NCBI GenBank assembly: GCA_021604525.1
Contig: BQJD01000029.1
Span: forward strand, 1-46,256
DNA length: 46,256 bases
Source of the DNA: a marine bacterium B5-7
Lineage (GTDB): Bacteria; Pseudomonadota; Gammaproteobacteria; Arenicellales; CAJQKF01
Direction: 5' to 3'
The position numbers and the translations under genes are program-made. The notes beneath the pieces were generated by a model. The model did no database searches and had not been told where the DNA came from. It worked only from the letters and a program-made list of their open reading frames with translations. This document shows, in pieces, positions 45,287 to 46,256 of this stretch. Each line of letters begins with the position of its first letter. The stretch's first letter is position 1.

Positions 45287-46106
45287 TCGCCAGGAACTGC
45301 TGGATAAATTCAACGGAATGAGGCAGGACGGCATACCCATAATTGGTGGCGGCGCCGGCACCGGGCTATCAGCAAAATGCGAGGAAGCCGGTGGCATCGA
45401 TCTTATCGTCATCTACAACTCGGGTCGTTATCGAATGGCCGGACGCGGTTCTCTTTCCGGGTTAATGGCCTATGGTAATGCCAATGATGTAGTCATGGAG
45501 ATGGCATATGAAGTCCTGCCGGTTGTAAACCATACACCGGTGCTGGCCGGTGTGAATGGCACCGATCCTTTTTGCATATTCGACCAATACCTCGATGAGT
45601 GCAGTGCAATCGGTTTTTCCGGTATTCAGAATTTTCCGACAGTGGGTTTGATCGACGGCACATTTCGCGCCAATCTCGAAGAGACCGGCATGTCCTACCG
45701 CCAGGAAGTGGAGATGATTCGACTGGCGCGTGGGAAAGATTTATTCACCACGCCCTATGTGTTCTGTGAAGACGATGCACGGGCGATGGCTGAAGCCGGT
45801 GCTGACATGGTGGTCTGCCATCTTGGGCTGACCACTGGCGGATCGATCGGCGCGGGCACCGCGCTCACACTTGAGGATTGTCCAGCCAAGGTTGATCGCT
45901 GGGCAGCGGCAGCTATGGAAGTTAACCCGGACATTCTTGTACTGGTCCATGGCGGTCCGGTATCGATGCCGGACGATGCACGTTATGTACTTGAACGAAC
46001 GTCTAACTGTCACGGCTTCTATGGCGCGTCGTCGATGGAAAGATTACCCACCGAGGTTGCTCTGACCGAGCAGACGCGGGCGTTCAAATCACTCACTGTA
46101 AGGTAA
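45273..46106 (+). CDS. PEP-hydrolase family TIM-barrel protein (Tm-1 C-terminal domain homologue)
   Basis: A 277-residue barrel of the family annotated as phosphoenolpyruvate hydrolase, related to PEP mutase/isocitrate lyase-like barrels. Family patterns in order are [93 protein letters not shown] and the final [13 protein letters not shown] and GASSMERLP. The name PEP hydrolase comes from annotation; the activity of this group is not established. Its ATG lies in the last codons of the fusion-ATPase gene (14-bp overlap), with GAGG about ten bases upstream, so translation is coupled. It corresponds to the second half of plant Tm-1, whose first half is fused to the ABC ATPase here. Confidence 0.92.
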   Translation: MPRFNRQELLDKFNGMRQDGIPIIGGGAGTGLSAKCEEAGGIDLIVIYNSGRYRMAGRGSLSGLMAYGNANDVVMEMAYEVLPVVNHTPVLAGVNGTDPFCIFDQYLDECSAIGFSGIQNFPTVGLIDGTFRANLEETGMSYRQEVEMIRLARGKDLFTTPYVFCEDDARAMAEAGADMVVCHLGLTTGGSIGAGTALTLEDCPAKVDRWAAAAMEVNPDILVLVHGGPVSMPDDARYVLERTSNCHGFYGASSMERLPTEVALTEQTRAFKSLTVR

Positions 46107-46113
46107 AGGAGGG
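46106..46113 (+). promoter_or_regulatory. Ribosome binding site of the edge gene
   Basis: AAGGAGGG overlaps the TAA of the barrel gene and lies eight bases before the ATG at 46122, tying the last gene to the operon. Confidence 0.75.
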
Positions 46114-46121
46114 CAAAAACC

Positions 46122-46256
46122 ATGACATCCGGATTATTGGGGACAATGATATTGTGGTTATTGTTAGCGGTCGTAGTGGTCGTGGTGGTGGTTTATTTAC
46201 TGCACTGGTTGTATCACCGGTCGACGAAGGAAGTGGCGTTTGTGCGCACGGGCATG
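46122..46256 (+). CDS. Flotillin/SPFH-like protein, N-terminus only (cut by window edge)
   Basis: Only the first 45 codons are present; the rest lies beyond the right edge. The start is an N-terminal hydrophobic segment (MILWLLLAVVVVVVVYLLHWL) followed by YHRSTKEVAFVRTGM. The HRSTKE-AFVRTG pattern straight after one membrane helix is that of flotillin-like SPFH proteins, which form membrane-bound scaffolds. Fifteen bases separate it from the barrel gene and it has a strong ribosome binding site, so it is probably part of the same transcript. The identification rests on a short stretch. Confidence 0.7.
   Translation, partial: MTSGLLGTMILWLLLAVVVVVVVVYLLHWLYHRSTKEVAFVRTGM

Overview
This window reads as a chromosome segment of a free-living, Gram-negative heterotroph, most likely a marine-type gammaproteobacterium. 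The pointers are a BamC-type lipoprotein, a porin with a C-terminal Phe, MinCDE, Ppc and MaeB, a TAXI-type TRAP importer and a Liv-type ABC importer. This placement rests on gene families only; there is no rRNA or tRNA in the window. I found no prophage, CRISPR array or complete insertion sequence.

Layout. 1-529: non-coding, with a degenerate 66-bp-period repeat at the left edge. 530-3214 (minus): gamma-glutamyltransferase and an EamA exporter. 3454-5931 (plus): minC-minD-minE, where MinE carries a long low-complexity tail. 6016-8715 (minus): ppc, preceded by a 137-bp element with imperfect terminal inverted repeats. 8894-13108: a polyamine catabolism block (SpuC-type transaminase and two divergent PuuA/SpuI-like ligases). 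13171-16316 (minus): RpiR regulator, class III aminotransferase and BKACE enzyme. 16525-20794 (plus): TAXI binding protein, strong terminator, fused TRAP permease and a UspA protein. 20882-24351: an unknown lipoprotein, a 2OG-Fe(II) oxygenase-like protein and a TPR-sulfotransferase. 24481-27325: porin, small lipoprotein and BamC. 27530-29558: MobA, a cyclic-nucleotide-binding protein and an HD hydrolase. 29890-35699: pccA, meaB, mce and maeB, feeding propionyl-CoA and C4 carbon into central metabolism.

The most unusual part is 35808-46256. A regulator combines an N-terminal TIM barrel (the PEP-hydrolase/Tm-1 C-terminal family), a sigma54-activator AAA+ core whose ATPase motifs have decayed, and a Fis-type helix-turn-helix. 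Next to it is a diverged protein that looks like a further relative of the barrel. A Liv-type ABC importer operon follows, in which the second ATPase is fused to a Tm-1-like (UPF0261) domain and overlaps by 14 bp a stand-alone barrel gene. The last gene, cut by the window edge, begins like a flotillin. I infer a solute-uptake and processing system in which the same barrel fold serves both as enzyme or partner and as the sensor of the regulator; its substrate cannot be read from the sequence.
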